The notes: generated by a model not told the origin, from the letters alone. 64,000 nucleotides of DNA from an uncultured Coriobacteriaceae bacterium (GCA_902790135.1 CADAQM010000004.1:52326-116325); one strand, 5' to 3'. Positions 1 to 8,937 are shown, numbered from the stretch's first letter. A program made the numbers and translations.

Positions 1-2
1 TC

Positions 3-2939
3 GAGTCAGCCGTAGTCGAGCCTTGGCCGCACCAGGATGTGGTCGCAAGGCGGCTGATCGAGACGTGGCCGTACTCCTATCTGCTCTGTGACGAGGTGGG
101 CCTCGGAAAGACCATCGAGTGCGCGTTGGCCATACGATCGCTGGTACTGTCTGGGCGTGTTAAGCGCGTGCTCATAGCAGCACCTGCTAGCATCGCGAGC
201 CAGTGGCAGGAAGAGCTGTTTGACAAGGCGGGGCTCGACTTTGCGCTGACCATTGCGTCGCCTCGAATTACACACAAATATCTTGTCCGAGAAACCGTGT
301 ATGATGACGAACTCTACGGGCCAGACCTCAACATCATCTCTACCGGGCTTCTCGCACGCAAAGAGCGCGCTAGTGGCCTTGAGGCTGCCCGTGATTTTGA
401 CCTTGTCGTTATTGACGAGGCACAGTACGCTCGTCGAAAGAACCCCACCGCCGGGGTGCAGGGCAACCCGGAGTATGGTGCGCTCTACCGCGTGCTGGCA
501 GGACAGCTGCGAAAGAAGGGCAAGTCCTTATGGCTCGCTACGGCCACGCCCATGCAGATAGACATGATTGAGGTCTATGATCTGCTGCGCCTGACCAACC
601 GTGTGGCACAATTCCGCGATGACCCCTCCCTCACGGCGCGGTATTACGAGGTCATGGGGAAGCTGGCCGCCAGCCTGAGCGGCAATGAAGAACGTATCGG
701 AAGGAGCGAGTGGGCGTTCGTCGGCAGGGCTTTTCAAGAGATTCGTGCTACCGACCCCTGGCTGTGGAACTATCTTCAACAGACCTGTGTAGACTTGAGC
801 AACGAATGGGTGATTGACGACCTTGTAAGCGTCGATCCCACCGATTGGGACTACGAGTCCCTGCAGCGGCCACTCTTCTCTGCAGCGCCCCTGTCCCGTG
901 TCATGATGCGGCACTCGCGCGAGTTGCTCAAGGAATACCGGAGAAATGGGGAGCTTGCGAGCAACCTCGCTGAGCGGCATGTCGAGCCGGTAACCGTCAT
1001 ATCCATGACTGAGGAGGAAGAGGAGTTTTACAGCTCGCTGGAAACGTATTGTACCGAACTGAGCAGGCAGATAGCCCAAGCAAACCCGGGCGAGCGCCAG
1101 ATGATGCACTTCTACCTCAACTTCCTACAGCTCAGGTTCGCGTCAAGCATGTATGCCATACAACAGACGCTCAAGAGGCGGCTTGAGCGCGTGCGGGAAA
1201 CCCTGCGCGTGATGAACCTTGGGGATGGGACCGAGCGCGACTTGCAGGAGATTCTGGAAAGGATTGATGAGGAATACGAGGGTAGCTTAGACGAGGAAGA
1301 CCTCAAGGATATCGATCAGGACGCGTTGCTCAAGAATCGATCACTGCACGATCTGCAGTGGGAGGAACGCAAACTCGATTCGATGGTCACCCAGATTGGT
1401 GGTATCAACTCTGAGCCCTCCAAGATTCTCAAACTGCTGGGCATTCTCGATCTACGCGGGAGTTCCGTGCCTGAGCACCTCAGGCAAACTGTCGTGTTCA
1501 CAAGGTTCTATGACTCTCTTGAGAATATCCGCTACTACCTGGGCAATCGTAAGCCGCGCCTGCGGGTCGGGATCTACTCTGGCAGGAGGACATGCTATTA
1601 CGACCCCGCAAAGGGGATAGATGTAGACGTCAGTCGTGATCAGGTAAAGAAGCTATTCGTCAACGGCGATATCGAGCTTTTGCTCTGCACCGATGCTGCC
1701 GCCGAGGGCCTCAACCTCCAGACTGCCGACATGCTCATCAACTACGACATGGGCTGGAACCCCATGAAGATCGAGCAGCGCATAGGGCGTATCGATCGCA
1801 TAGGGCAGAAGCACACGGACATACACGTGATGAACCTCTGCTACCTTGGCAGCGTAGAGGAAACCGTTTATGGGCGGTTGCTTCAGCGTCTGCAGAACGC
1901 AAACCTCGTGGTCGGACCACAGCAGATATCACTGCTTCCTTTGGAGGCGGAAGACTTCAGGAGGCTACATGACGGTGAGATGACCGAGGAGGAGCTCGCA
2001 AAGAAGTCTGCCGAGCTTCTTCGGAGGCAGAAGCAGGCTACCTCTGCTATGGAACTGTCGTCGGAAGACCAATACCAAATGTACCGAAACATGACCGTCG
2101 CCGCACGGCAGCAAAAGGTCTCTGCCTCTTGGGATGACCTTGTCAAGGCAGTAGCTGGCTCGAACTACGTACGGAGTAGCTGTCAGCTGGCCGACGACGG
2201 GAATACCCTAGTCTTCAATGGCGGCACAGGGCAAATGCGAGCATCAATGTGTCGTGAGACGGTGGAGCGCAAGACCCCGTTGTTGACGTGGGGCTCCGAG
2301 ATGTTCGAATACCTCTGCAAAGAGGCTGGTGATGCACTTGAGCAGTACAGGGATGTTATACGGCGCGTTGAAACTGAGGGACCAAATGGCGAGCCGATTT
2401 GCTGCCTGCTTGTAATGACGCCAAACGGCTCCCAGCTTCTGTGCGAGTACCAACAGCTTAAGAATCTACGTGTTGGAGGAGACGAGCCTCTGACTGACGC
2501 GGATGTCGAGCGAGCGCGAGATGCCCTCGCCTCGATCGCGCATGGTGAGATTCGAAAGCTCGATGTCGCGCTGGTCGAGGAGGCTAACAGCCGATACGCA
2601 CAAAGCCACCTTGAGCTGATTCGAGCCACAACCATCGAGCTGCTCAGTCGACAGCTTGGCGAGGGGCAGGAATTCGCCACTAAGGCAATACATGCGATTG
2701 AAGAGCATGAGAGACAGGAACGCATTTCCTTGAACGAGGATGAGCTCTTTGGTCACGAAAACGAGCAGCTGTTTGAGATGAGACAGTACGGCCCGAGTAT
2801 GGATGTTCTCGTTGATAGCTTGCTGCGTAAGTGCTGCGTCGAGTATGCCAAGAGGTCGCTTTCTGGAACAAAGGGCGGAAAGCGAGGCTTTACTACGGAG
2901 CAGCTTATTCGCAGGATGCGGCGGACTGGGAAAGAGTAG
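3..2939 (+). CDS. SNF2/HepA-family DEAD/DEAH-box helicase, 5' truncated by window edge
   Basis: The frame is open to the left edge, so about 978 C-terminal residues are visible and the true start is outside. The ATPase core is complete from motif I: DEVGLGKT (about nt 91-114), the DEAH-box variant DEAQ (about 409-425), motif III ATATP (about 538-552), and in the second RecA lobe TDAAAEGLNLQ followed by QRIGRIDRIGQ. These are hallmarks of SNF2/RapA-type nucleic-acid translocases. The last 300 or so residues match no domain I can name. HepA-like helicases of this size occur in DISARM (DrmD), Zorya (ZorD), BREX type 3 (BrxHII) and Dpd systems, and also alone in islands. No gene of those systems follows it, so I cannot assign one; the partners, if any, would lie to the left. 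Confidence 0.88.
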   Translation, partial: ESAVVEPWPHQDVVARRLIETWPYSYLLCDEVGLGKTIECALAIRSLVLSGRVKRVLIAAPASIASQWQEELFDKAGLDFALTIASPRITHKYLVRETVYDDELYGPDLNIISTGLLARKERASGLEAARDFDLVVIDEAQYARRKNPTAGVQGNPEYGALYRVLAGQLRKKGKSLWLATATPMQIDMIEVYDLLRLTNRVAQFRDDPSLTARYYEVMGKLAASLSGNEERIGRSEWAFVGRAFQEIRATDPWLWNYLQQTCVDLSNEWVIDDLVSVDPTDWDYESLQRPLFSAAPLSRVMMRHSRELLKEYRRNGELASNLAERHVEPVTVISMTEEEEEFYSSLETYCTELSRQIAQANPGERQMMHFYLNFLQLRFASSMYAIQQTLKRRLERVRETLRVMNLGDGTERDLQEILERIDEEYEGSLDEEDLKDIDQDALLKNRSLHDLQWEERKLDSMVTQIGGINSEPSKILKLLGILDLRGSSVPEHLRQTVVFTRFYDSLENIRYYLGNRKPRLRVGIYSGRRTCYYDPAKGIDVDVSRDQVKKLFVNGDIELLLCTDAAAEGLNLQTADMLINYDMGWNPMKIEQRIGRIDRIGQKHTDIHVMNLCYLGSVEETVYGRLLQRLQNANLVVGPQQISLLPLEAEDFRRLHDGEMTEEELAKKSAELLRRQKQATSAMELSSEDQYQMYRNMTVAARQQKVSASWDDLVKAVAGSNYVRSSCQLADDGNTLVFNGGTGQMRASMCRETVERKTPLLTWGSEMFEYLCKEAGDALEQYRDVIRRVETEGPNGEPICCLLVMTPNGSQLLCEYQQLKNLRVGGDEPLTDADVERARDALASIAHGEIRKLDVALVEEANSRYAQSHLELIRATTIELLSRQLGEGQEFATKAIHAIEEHERQERISLNEDELFGHENEQLFEMRQYGPSMDVLVDSLLRKCCVEYAKRSLSGTKGGKRGFTTEQLIRRMRRTGKE

Positions 2940-3159
2940 CAAACCATTAGCCGGGCTTGATAGGCGGAATGATGTCGCCTACGATTAGATACGTGTTATA
3001 TCCCCTAAAGCTTCTTGACTTCTGCTGGCCAATATGCTCGCTCACGAAGATAAGTCTTGCTTTTGGGCATGCCCTCGCTCATACTCTGTATTGGATCCTT
3101 TGCTTAAAGCTTTGGATTTGGCCTGCCTCGGAGCCCGATATCCGGGGCATTTTCGCGCT

Positions 3160-3654
3160 CTAAGGGATGATTGACTGGACGAAGTTCGAGCGACGCTTGA
3201 CGCGCTCGGGATAGATGTCGCCTCCGGGATAGGCTGAGCGGATGATGTAGTAGTTCCTGACGCACCCTAGGACGACTATGTAGTTCGTATCAGGCCCGTC
3301 GACCACAATCTCTATCTTATCCTCCCCGGTTCTGGTCGTCTGGCGATACACGTCGGCTCTGACGCGCCCCTCGACCACTGCCTTGAGCACTGGCAATGCA
3401 GCAATACGCTTGATGTCGAGATCCATCAGCTGGTTGACCGGCCCAGAATCGTGTCCGTGTTTGCAAATGAGATGGAGGAACTTCCTCTCGTCATTCATGC
3501 CCCTGATGGTGATGCCATCCCACGCTTGGAGGTTAATCAGCTCCGAGAAGTAATACTCTCGCGCGAGCCGTTCCACTGCGAACCAGTCGTATCCGTGCTT
3601 CATGAAGCATGGCGTGAGATCGAGATGGCCAATCTGGTCAAGTCCGTACGCCAT
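3160..3654 (-). CDS. Hypothetical protein downstream of DUF3800 gene
   Basis: A 164-residue product that I do not recognise. It begins MAYGLDQIGH and follows the DUF3800 stop codon after only 2 nt (TAGAAATG), so the two are almost certainly co-transcribed and translationally coupled; a TTG 18 nt upstream is an alternative start. The N-terminal half is mixed helical with several Trp/Tyr/Phe. The C-terminal half has alternating hydrophobic residues (KIEIVVDG, NYIVVLG, NYYIIRSAYPGG) suggesting a beta-sheet, vaguely like small phage-associated RNase-type domains, which I do not claim as an assignment. Base composition is less GC-rich than the core genes, consistent with the island. Confidence 0.6.
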   Translation of the reverse strand: MAYGLDQIGHLDLTPCFMKHGYDWFAVERLAREYYFSELINLQAWDGITIRGMNDERKFLHLICKHGHDSGPVNQLMDLDIKRIAALPVLKAVVEGRVRADVYRQTTRTGEDKIEIVVDGPDTNYIVVLGCVRNYYIIRSAYPGGDIYPERVKRRSNFVQSIIP

Positions 3655-3656
3655 TT

Positions 3657-4343
3657 CTACCGCCCAAACCAAAACACGTTGAACTTCTGCTCGTCTGGCG
3701 AGGTCGTGTAGTACTTGAGGCGAGGTGTCCCCAAACGATTTGCAATTGTGCTACACAAGGACGCCTTTGCCGCACTAGCATTTCGGTCGTTCCAATCATA
3801 TCCGACAGCCCCGATCAGGAGGTCAGCAAGCTGGATGAGGTCACTCTCCCTAGACTCGACCTCCTCCACGAACAGTACCGAGTTTCCGAAGCGAAACGTG
3901 TTGATGGTGCACCGCCTGAGCGTCTTCACACGTTCGGGGTCATCAACGCGATGATCGATGAATACCTTGTGATAGCGGCGGGCATCTAGCCAGTGGTTGA
4001 AGACCTGATAATAGGTCTTCTGAAACCTGTCCTCATCCGAAGCGAAGACCGTGCTCTTTCTGCTTACAACGACGACTCGGAAGTTGAGGTCGGGACGTGA
4101 GAAGAAGAGGTCGATTATGTCCTCAAAGAATGCCAGCTTGCTGGGGCAGACGGTCTTCCACCCAAACTCCCCCTGCACGTTATGCTTGCCTCTGAGCGAG
4201 TCTATGCAGCGCACGATATCGCGCTTCTTGTTCTCCGGGCACGACACACCTCCGATGGCCATGAACTCGTCAGTCGGGTCTGATGTTATGCGGCTCTCGT
4301 CGCAGTACACGTTGCATACTTGGACTGGGGTCTGGGTGAGCAT
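3657..4343 (-). CDS. DUF3800 domain protein
   Basis: A 228-residue product starting [10 protein letters not shown]. The start is chosen because AGAAGAGAG lies about 7 nt upstream and because the open frame further upstream overlaps the phage scaffold gene in reverse and is not protein-like. The DUF3800 signature is clear: an early acidic strand motif YCDES near residue 13, an [10 protein letters not shown] strand mid-protein, and the C-terminal [13 protein letters not shown] helix. The family has an RNase H-like fold with conserved acidic residues and is common in mobile islands and near prophages, but its biochemical activity is not established. It is the first gene of a two-gene minus-strand unit with the small unknown protein below. 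Confidence 0.82.
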   Translation of the reverse strand: MLTQTPVQVCNVYCDESRITSDPTDEFMAIGGVSCPENKKRDIVRCIDSLRGKHNVQGEFGWKTVCPSKLAFFEDIIDLFFSRPDLNFRVVVVSRKSTVFASDEDRFQKTYYQVFNHWLDARRYHKVFIDHRVDDPERVKTLRRCTINTFRFGNSVLFVEEVESRESDLIQLADLLIGAVGYDWNDRNASAAKASLCSTIANRLGTPRLKYYTTSPDEQKFNVFWFGR

Positions 4344-4508
4344 GAAGCATCTCTCTTCTACGCCGTCAGTTGGCCTTCCATTATCGCATGTACGCGAGGA
4401 ACAATCATCCATAACTCGGAAAAGCAGTATGTGACACGGCCGTATCCTCTGACTGTACTGACGAAGCGGCCAGTTCTTATTGGCCGCCTGACATAAGGCA
4501 GGTAACGA

Positions 4509-4994
4509 ATGGCCGGTGAGGAACATGGCATCGAAGAGGCGCAAGTCGCGCAAGCCCCGCAGGACGGGGACCAGCAGGCGCAGGAAGACTCGCAGGTAGA
4601 GGGCATGGACTGGCAGTCCGCCATCAAGGAGCGCGACGGCCGCATTGCCGAGCTCGAGGCGCAGGTGGCCGAGGCTGCCAAGACCGCAGAGGCTGCGGAT
4701 GCGCTGCGCGGCGAAATCGCCGAGCTCAAGGCCGAGAGCGAGGACCAGCGTGTGGAGTTCGAGCTTCGCCTCGCGGGCGTGCGCAACGTGAAGGCCGCGA
4801 AGGCCATTCTCTCCGAACATGGTGGTGACGTGGCCACCCTCAAGGATGCGGAGCCGTGGCTCTTCTCAGACGCCTCAGCTAAGCCCCAGGGCGGCATGAC
4901 CGGGCTCCCCAATGCCGGCACGAGCTCCGACGACGGCAAGACCATGAGACGCTGGCGCAAGCTCGCCGGACTTGACGACACAGACGAAGAGTAA
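4509..4994 (+). CDS. Phage capsid scaffolding protein (Gp20/DUF4355-like)
   Basis: A 161-residue, very acidic product with a predicted coiled coil ([20 protein letters not shown] and following) flanked by a disordered Gln/Asp/Glu-rich N-terminus and a basic segment MRRWRKLAG near the C-terminus. This layout, plus its position 12 nt before the major capsid gene, is typical of phage head scaffolds that bind coat protein during procapsid assembly and are then lost. No portal, terminase, protease or tail genes flank it, so it is part of a stranded head-gene pair. Translation signal is modest (AGG about 8 nt before ATG). Confidence 0.75.
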   Translation: MAGEEHGIEEAQVAQAPQDGDQQAQEDSQVEGMDWQSAIKERDGRIAELEAQVAEAAKTAEAADALRGEIAELKAESEDQRVEFELRLAGVRNVKAAKAILSEHGGDVATLKDAEPWLFSDASAKPQGGMTGLPNAGTSSDDGKTMRRWRKLAGLDDTDEE

Positions 4995-5006
4995 GGAGGC
5001 CGCGAC

Positions 5007-6080
5007 ATGGCCAACTCAATCGCGTATACGCAGAACTACACCTCCATCCTCGACGCCGTCTACCAGCGTGCGAGCGTGTCGGGGTGCCTTACCAGCGGGC
5101 GACGCATCGTCCGCGCCGGGCACAACGCCAAGGAAATCATGATCCCGAAGATCCAGGTGACGGGCCTTGGCGACTACACCCGAAACGTCGGCTACAAGAC
5201 CGGCTCGATCACCTACGAGTTCGAGACCAAGACCTTCAACTACGACCGCGGCATCCGGCTGATGGCTGACGTCATGGACGTGGAGGAGGCTGGCGTCCTG
5301 GACTGCTTTGTCGAGGCCGGGGCCGAGCTCCAGCGCACGCAGGTGGCCCCCGAGGCCGACGCCTTCACCTTCGCCGAGATCGCGGGCCACACGGGCGTCA
5401 CCGTGGAGTCCGCGAGCTACGCCTCCGCAGACGCCGAGGACGTGCTCGAGGACCTGCGCACCGTGACGAGTGCGATGGACGAGGACCAGGTCTCCACGGG
5501 CTCGCGCATCCTGTTCATCACTCCCACCCTGAAGGGCATGCTCGACGACTTCTCCTATGCGAACCCGAACCGCTCGAACCGCGTGATGGAGCGCTTCTCC
5601 CGCGTGGTGGAGGTGCCGCAAGTGCGGTTCTACACCGCCATCGACCTGCTCAGCGGCGGCGACGACGGCTTCGGCTACCAGAAGCGCGCGCAGACCTACA
5701 AGAAGACCACCGACGTGGCGCTGGCGGACGACAAGACCTACTACACCAAGAGCGGCGACGTGTACACGCCCGTGGCCGCGGCCGACCTCGACGTGGACGA
5801 CATCGGGACCTACTACGAGGTGGACGTGGCGGGCGGCCTGGACATCAACTTCATGGTCGTGGAGAGGAGCGCGGTCATCAAGTTCGACAAGCACGTGGCG
5901 TCGCGCGTGTTCAGCCCCGACGAGCTGGAGTCGCTGGACTCGTACATGATGAAGTACCGGAAGTACGGCATCGTGGAGCTCTTCGACAACAAGCTCGACG
6001 GCGTGTACGCGAGCGCGAGCACGTCGAGAGCTTGCTATCGCGGAGTCTTCCGTTTGCGAGATAAGGTTCCTCAGCTATAG
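5007..6080 (+). CDS. Phage major capsid protein, C-terminus probably altered
   Basis: A 357-residue product preceded by AAGGAGG. Features typical of HK97-fold coat proteins from Gram-positive phages include an N-terminal KEIMIPKIQ strand region, GLGDYTRNVGY, and a long FDKHVASRVFSPDELESLD near the C-terminus. It also carries an inserted surface domain (about residues 230-275; YYTKSGDVYTPV, GTYYEVD) of a kind often appended to phage structural proteins. After DNKLDGVYASAS (about nt 6020) the reading frame runs into sequence that looks unlike coat protein (Cys, Arg-rich, ending KVPQL), and composition drops sharply. I infer a recombination junction there that removed the native C-terminus and the downstream head genes. 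Confidence 0.78.
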   Translation: MANSIAYTQNYTSILDAVYQRASVSGCLTSGRRIVRAGHNAKEIMIPKIQVTGLGDYTRNVGYKTGSITYEFETKTFNYDRGIRLMADVMDVEEAGVLDCFVEAGAELQRTQVAPEADAFTFAEIAGHTGVTVESASYASADAEDVLEDLRTVTSAMDEDQVSTGSRILFITPTLKGMLDDFSYANPNRSNRVMERFSRVVEVPQVRFYTAIDLLSGGDDGFGYQKRAQTYKKTTDVALADDKTYYTKSGDVYTPVAAADLDVDDIGTYYEVDVAGGLDINFMVVERSAVIKFDKHVASRVFSPDELESLDSYMMKYRKYGIVELFDNKLDGVYASASTSRACYRGVFRLRDKVPQL

Positions 6081-6449
6081 CTATGTCCATGCATAACTCC
6101 CTGACGAACCATCGTTCATCCAGTACCCTTTCTCGCGGTTTTCCGAGGTAATTGATCTGTTTTGTGTAGCAGTTTCGGCTCTCGACGTAAACGAGAAGCA
6201 AAGGAAACGGACAGCTGTAACTCAAATGTGATTAATTAAGTAGCATTAATATATGTATGGGAAGCCTCTCCAGACTGTCGCTGGTAGGACTCCGCAGTTC
6301 TATGAGATTCACCGTGGACCTGCCTGACGCATGCTGGAAGAGCCGCATTCGGTTGTCGAGGCTGTGCTGGCGATATCTTTGATGCTAGCGAAAGAAAGGC
6401 ATTGCCCATCAACTCAGCTTTCATGTAGAGCATAGAAGGTGACTAGCAA
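6081..6449 (+). other. 370-bp AT-richer gap after the capsid remnant
   Basis: No convincing plus-strand gene. The minus strand from about 6225 down to about 6020 has a protein-like stretch (LGKPRERVLDERWF and following) that ends where it meets the capsid frame, so it may be the fragment of another gene brought in at the junction. An AT-rich tract around 6229-6256 could serve as a promoter for the HNH gene that follows. Confidence 0.35.
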
Positions 6450-7313
6450 ATGATTCCCGAAGTCGATGCCTACGAGTGGAATGACGGCTCCATAAAAGGT
6501 AGGCAACACATCATCAATCACGTGGATATGCTGTTTGGTCTCGGTGACAAAGAGTGGAGCAACAATAGGAACGGCATCTACGCTTTTAGTCCGATTGGCA
6601 GGGATAACAAGCCCATTATTGCCCCGCTCTGGGCTTACGATAATGAAGCTATCAAGCAGGGTCGGAACCACATTCTGTACCAGTCTCTCTTTGCCGAATC
6701 ATGGGACCAGATCTTCCCCATGCACGAGGGTAAGTATTACTCGCCGGATGACTTACAGTCGGAAGATGACTTCTTTGACCTGCTCACGATGTGTCTCGAT
6801 ATCTGGGTCTACTCGGATGACTTCTGTGGTGGCGACTTCGATCAGTTTTGCAAGAAAACGTCTTTAGTCGTACTCATGGGTAACTGGGATCCGATTTGTG
6901 TGGACAGAATTGTAATCAGGCGCAGGCCAAGAAAGGACTTCGACACCCTACCGGTCCCAATCAATGGTAAGAAAAACATGCAGAGAAGGCATGGCGGAAG
7001 CGTCGAATGGAGAGCCTTCTCAGATCGTATTTGCCAAAACGAGCACGTGCAAGAGCATCTGGCTGGGATTCAAGATGGGATATGCCCAATCTGCGGCGGT
7101 AGGTTGGGCAAGCATATCGTGATTCATCATGTGGACTATGATCACGAGTGCGCGTTTGCCCTATCCGATGACAATTGGACGTTACCCGGAAAGCGCGTAC
7201 AGCCAGATTGCAAGCGATGCCACATGGAGCATCCAGAAATGTTCGAGGATTGCCTATCTCGCTTGAGGGCTGTGCATCGTGACTGCAACTATCTTATCGA
7301 GGCAACGCTATGA
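6450..7313 (+). CDS. HNH-type zinc-binding endonuclease-like protein
   Basis: A 287-residue product starting at the ATG that follows AAGGTG. The C-terminal third has a zinc-knuckle HNH layout: CPICGG, then IHHVDYDHEC with the candidate catalytic His pair, then PDCKRCHMEHPE. The N-terminal 200 residues (GLGDKEWSNNRNGIYAFSPI, FAESWDQIFPMHEGKYY) match nothing I can name and may be target recognition. GC content is near 50 percent, well below the core genes, indicating recent acquisition. A nuclease role in phage restriction or DNA mobility is inferred from the motif only. It lies 44 nt ahead of the basic protein below and may share its transcript. Confidence 0.65.
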   Translation: MIPEVDAYEWNDGSIKGRQHIINHVDMLFGLGDKEWSNNRNGIYAFSPIGRDNKPIIAPLWAYDNEAIKQGRNHILYQSLFAESWDQIFPMHEGKYYSPDDLQSEDDFFDLLTMCLDIWVYSDDFCGGDFDQFCKKTSLVVLMGNWDPICVDRIVIRRRPRKDFDTLPVPINGKKNMQRRHGGSVEWRAFSDRICQNEHVQEHLAGIQDGICPICGGRLGKHIVIHHVDYDHECAFALSDDNWTLPGKRVQPDCKRCHMEHPEMFEDCLSRLRAVHRDCNYLIEATL

Positions 7314-7357
7314 TTTAGCCGTTAGAGGCATTGGAATGAGTATACGGAGGTCATTCA

Positions 7358-8104
7358 TTGCCGCACGCCCATAGCAGTAGAAGCCACTATGTACGTCCGG
7401 GAATCGACGATCCAGTCTACAACAGATCGGGATTTCGCCATGAACGCTACGGCGCTGATGACGAGTATTTCTCAACCGGTGGCTGGAAGAAGACTCGAAA
7501 GAGGGCAGACGAAGGAAGAGCCTCTGCTAAGGGTAAGGGCAAAGGCAAAGGAAAGAAAAAGGCCAAAGCTCCCGGCAAAAGTAAGACAACAGCAAGGGCT
7601 AGCCTCTTCGTGTTCGGGAGGGATGGGGAGACCCTTTACCTCTGCGGAGAGAGAAAGGCCAAAAGAACAAAGGCGGGAATTATCGCGACATTGCCTTGTG
7701 AGAGTTACGCCATCAAAGGCAAGACGATTCGTTTGACTCAAGATCTTCGATCACTGGGGTTTGAGTCAATCGAGGAGTTTAGGCGATGGTGCTCCTCGCT
7801 TGCGTATTATGACGGGGCGCGCGCTACAACCATTACCGCACTAACTGATGTCAAAGCACGTGCAGATTCACGGGAGAGAGCCAGCAAAGATTTGGATTCA
7901 GCTAGGACGGCTAATGTTCGGAAGAGGTACACCAGAAAGAAGCAATGGCATCGAGTTGAGGACGAGGCTCTGCGTCACCAGTTTGCCATCGGTGAAACGG
8001 AGATGTACCAAATCAAGAGAGCAATTCCATATAGAACCAATGCTGATATTAAGCTACGTATACAGGAGCTTGGCCTAAATAAGCCAGGTACGCTTACCGT
8101 ATGA
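7358..8104 (+). CDS. Lysine-rich protein with Myb/SANT-like C-terminus
   Basis: A 248-residue product. I chose TTG at 7358 because a full GGAGG (7346-7350) sits 7 nt upstream and no ATG is as well placed. Residues 50-75 are a Lys/Gly/Ala tract (KGKGKGKGKKKAKAPGKSK), then a folded region (SLFVFGRDGETLYLCGERKA, GIIATLPCESYAIKGKTIRLT). The C-terminus has a W...ED..L....I..IP.RT...I..R...LGL pattern reminiscent of Myb/SANT DNA-binding helices, so a nucleic-acid-binding role is plausible. The frame ends at a TGA, but the +1 frame stays open and protein-like beyond it (see next entry), so the gene may once have been longer. Function unknown. Confidence 0.6.
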   Translation: MPHAHSSRSHYVRPGIDDPVYNRSGFRHERYGADDEYFSTGGWKKTRKRADEGRASAKGKGKGKGKKKAKAPGKSKTTARASLFVFGRDGETLYLCGERKAKRTKAGIIATLPCESYAIKGKTIRLTQDLRSLGFESIEEFRRWCSSLAYYDGARATTITALTDVKARADSRERASKDLDSARTANVRKRYTRKKQWHRVEDEALRHQFAIGETEMYQIKRAIPYRTNADIKLRIQELGLNKPGTLTV

Positions 8105-8249
8105 TGAGAACGAACTATGGCCGCTGATTCTTCCGGGTATCAGCCGTGAGGATAGATGCGAGATGCAGCAAGCGCTGAACATCTCAAGCAAGAACCGCAT
8201 AGACGAGCTGGTACAAACAGTGGCGCAGCTCGATAAGGGTGGTTCGTAG
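8079..8249 (+). pseudogene. Coding-like remnant or frameshifted extension
   Basis: In the frame +1 relative to the preceding gene, codons read YDENELWPLILPGISRED and then MQQALNISSKNRIDELVQT before TAG at 8247-8249. It has no start codon of its own, and overlaps the end of the upstream gene. Either the upstream gene carries a one-base frameshift or this is the 3' end of another deleted gene. The amino-acid composition looks protein-like, unlike chance reading. Confidence 0.35.
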
Positions 8250-8290
8250 AATGTCATGCGGCTTTTACAGGAATTGACGAACGATCGTAA

Positions 8291-8407
8291 TCCAGTAAAC
8301 CGCCGAAACCTGAAGAGACGATTCTGTCTTACCTGCGTGTCATGCTTACAAGTACGAATACCAGTGTCCTCGAGAAGATTATTGCCAAGGAGGCCACACA
8401 TGTATGA
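8291..8407 (+). pseudogene. Short coding-like frame ending on the DUF6508 start
   Basis: The frame reads KPPKPEETILSYLRVMLTST, then VLEKIIAKEATHV, and stops at TGA 8405-8407, which overlaps the ATG of the next gene at 8400. Such an overlap is typical of genuine operon neighbours. There is an internal ATG but no good ribosome site for it. It could be a 3' gene fragment or a very small gene; no function is assigned. Confidence 0.3.
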
Positions 8408-8816
8408 GAGCTTGACGAGGTACCTGCCCGAGTTCGAGAAGGGCGATAAATACGGCGAGTGGGTCGTCGACCATGAAAGTAAGGGCACGCCAGATGACCC
8501 CATACAGATGCCATACGTGGACTTCGGCCCCGTGATGAACGGTGTGTACGATGCCGTCTACGCGTTCGTGGACGACCATCCGGAATTTGAACTGACACGA
8601 TACAGCGAGATACTCGAGAAGAACGGGCTCGAGTGGGATGGCATGGTGATGGAGAGGGCCGATGTCACGAAGCTTGATGGCCAGGCCGTGATGGCACTCC
8701 TCTTGGGAGTCATCAGGGCAGATCGCTTCTGCGAAGGCGCTCTTCTCGGGTTCTTCGAGAATGGCTGCGTAAAGCGTTGGCTCACGCGACTGAAGGAGAT
8801 TGACGAGGGGGAGTAG
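8400..8816 (+). CDS. DUF6508 family protein
   Basis: A 138-residue product starting MYESLTRYLPEFEKGD; the ATG at 8400 is preceded by AAGGAGG with ideal spacing, so the longer upstream frame is rejected. The C-terminal block VIRADRFCEGALLGFFENG followed by WLTRL matches the conserved R.ERF..G...-.L.RL pattern of the DUF6508 family, small soluble proteins widespread in Firmicutes, Actinobacteria and Bacteroidetes and frequently found in accessory DNA. No biochemical role is known. The gene is isolated between remnants in the island. Confidence 0.65.
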   Translation: MYESLTRYLPEFEKGDKYGEWVVDHESKGTPDDPIQMPYVDFGPVMNGVYDAVYAFVDDHPEFELTRYSEILEKNGLEWDGMVMERADVTKLDGQAVMALLLGVIRADRFCEGALLGFFENGCVKRWLTRLKEIDEGE

Positions 8817-8823
8817 CTAAACG

Positions 8824-8937
8824 CTATCTCTTGAGGATGGTTTTCGCGCCTTCCACGATCACGTCTTTGCCGAGAACGAGTACGGTACCTCCAACTGTTG
8901 GGGAAAGCGCTGACGCTAGGTCAATTCCAGTTACACG
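8824..8937 (-). pseudogene. Gene remnant in the 340-bp gap 8817-9157
   Basis: On the minus strand a frame without a usable start reads GIDLASALSPTVGG then TVLVLGKDVIVEGAKTILKR and a TAG stop (8824-8826). The regular hydrophobic pattern and natural-looking basic end suggest the C-terminal scrap of a lost gene. The rest of the gap (about 8940-9157) has no gene that I can support; the long plus-strand frame across it has implausible composition. Confidence 0.3.

Noticed and set aside
1..3000. DISARM, Zorya, BREX or Dpd defence system
   Set aside because: Only the helicase is visible; no drmA/B/C, zorABC, pglZ, brxC or dpd genes follow.
2940..3159. 68-codon frame between the helicase and the unknown gene
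   Set aside because: Hydrophobic and odd in composition, no ribosome site; treated as non-coding.
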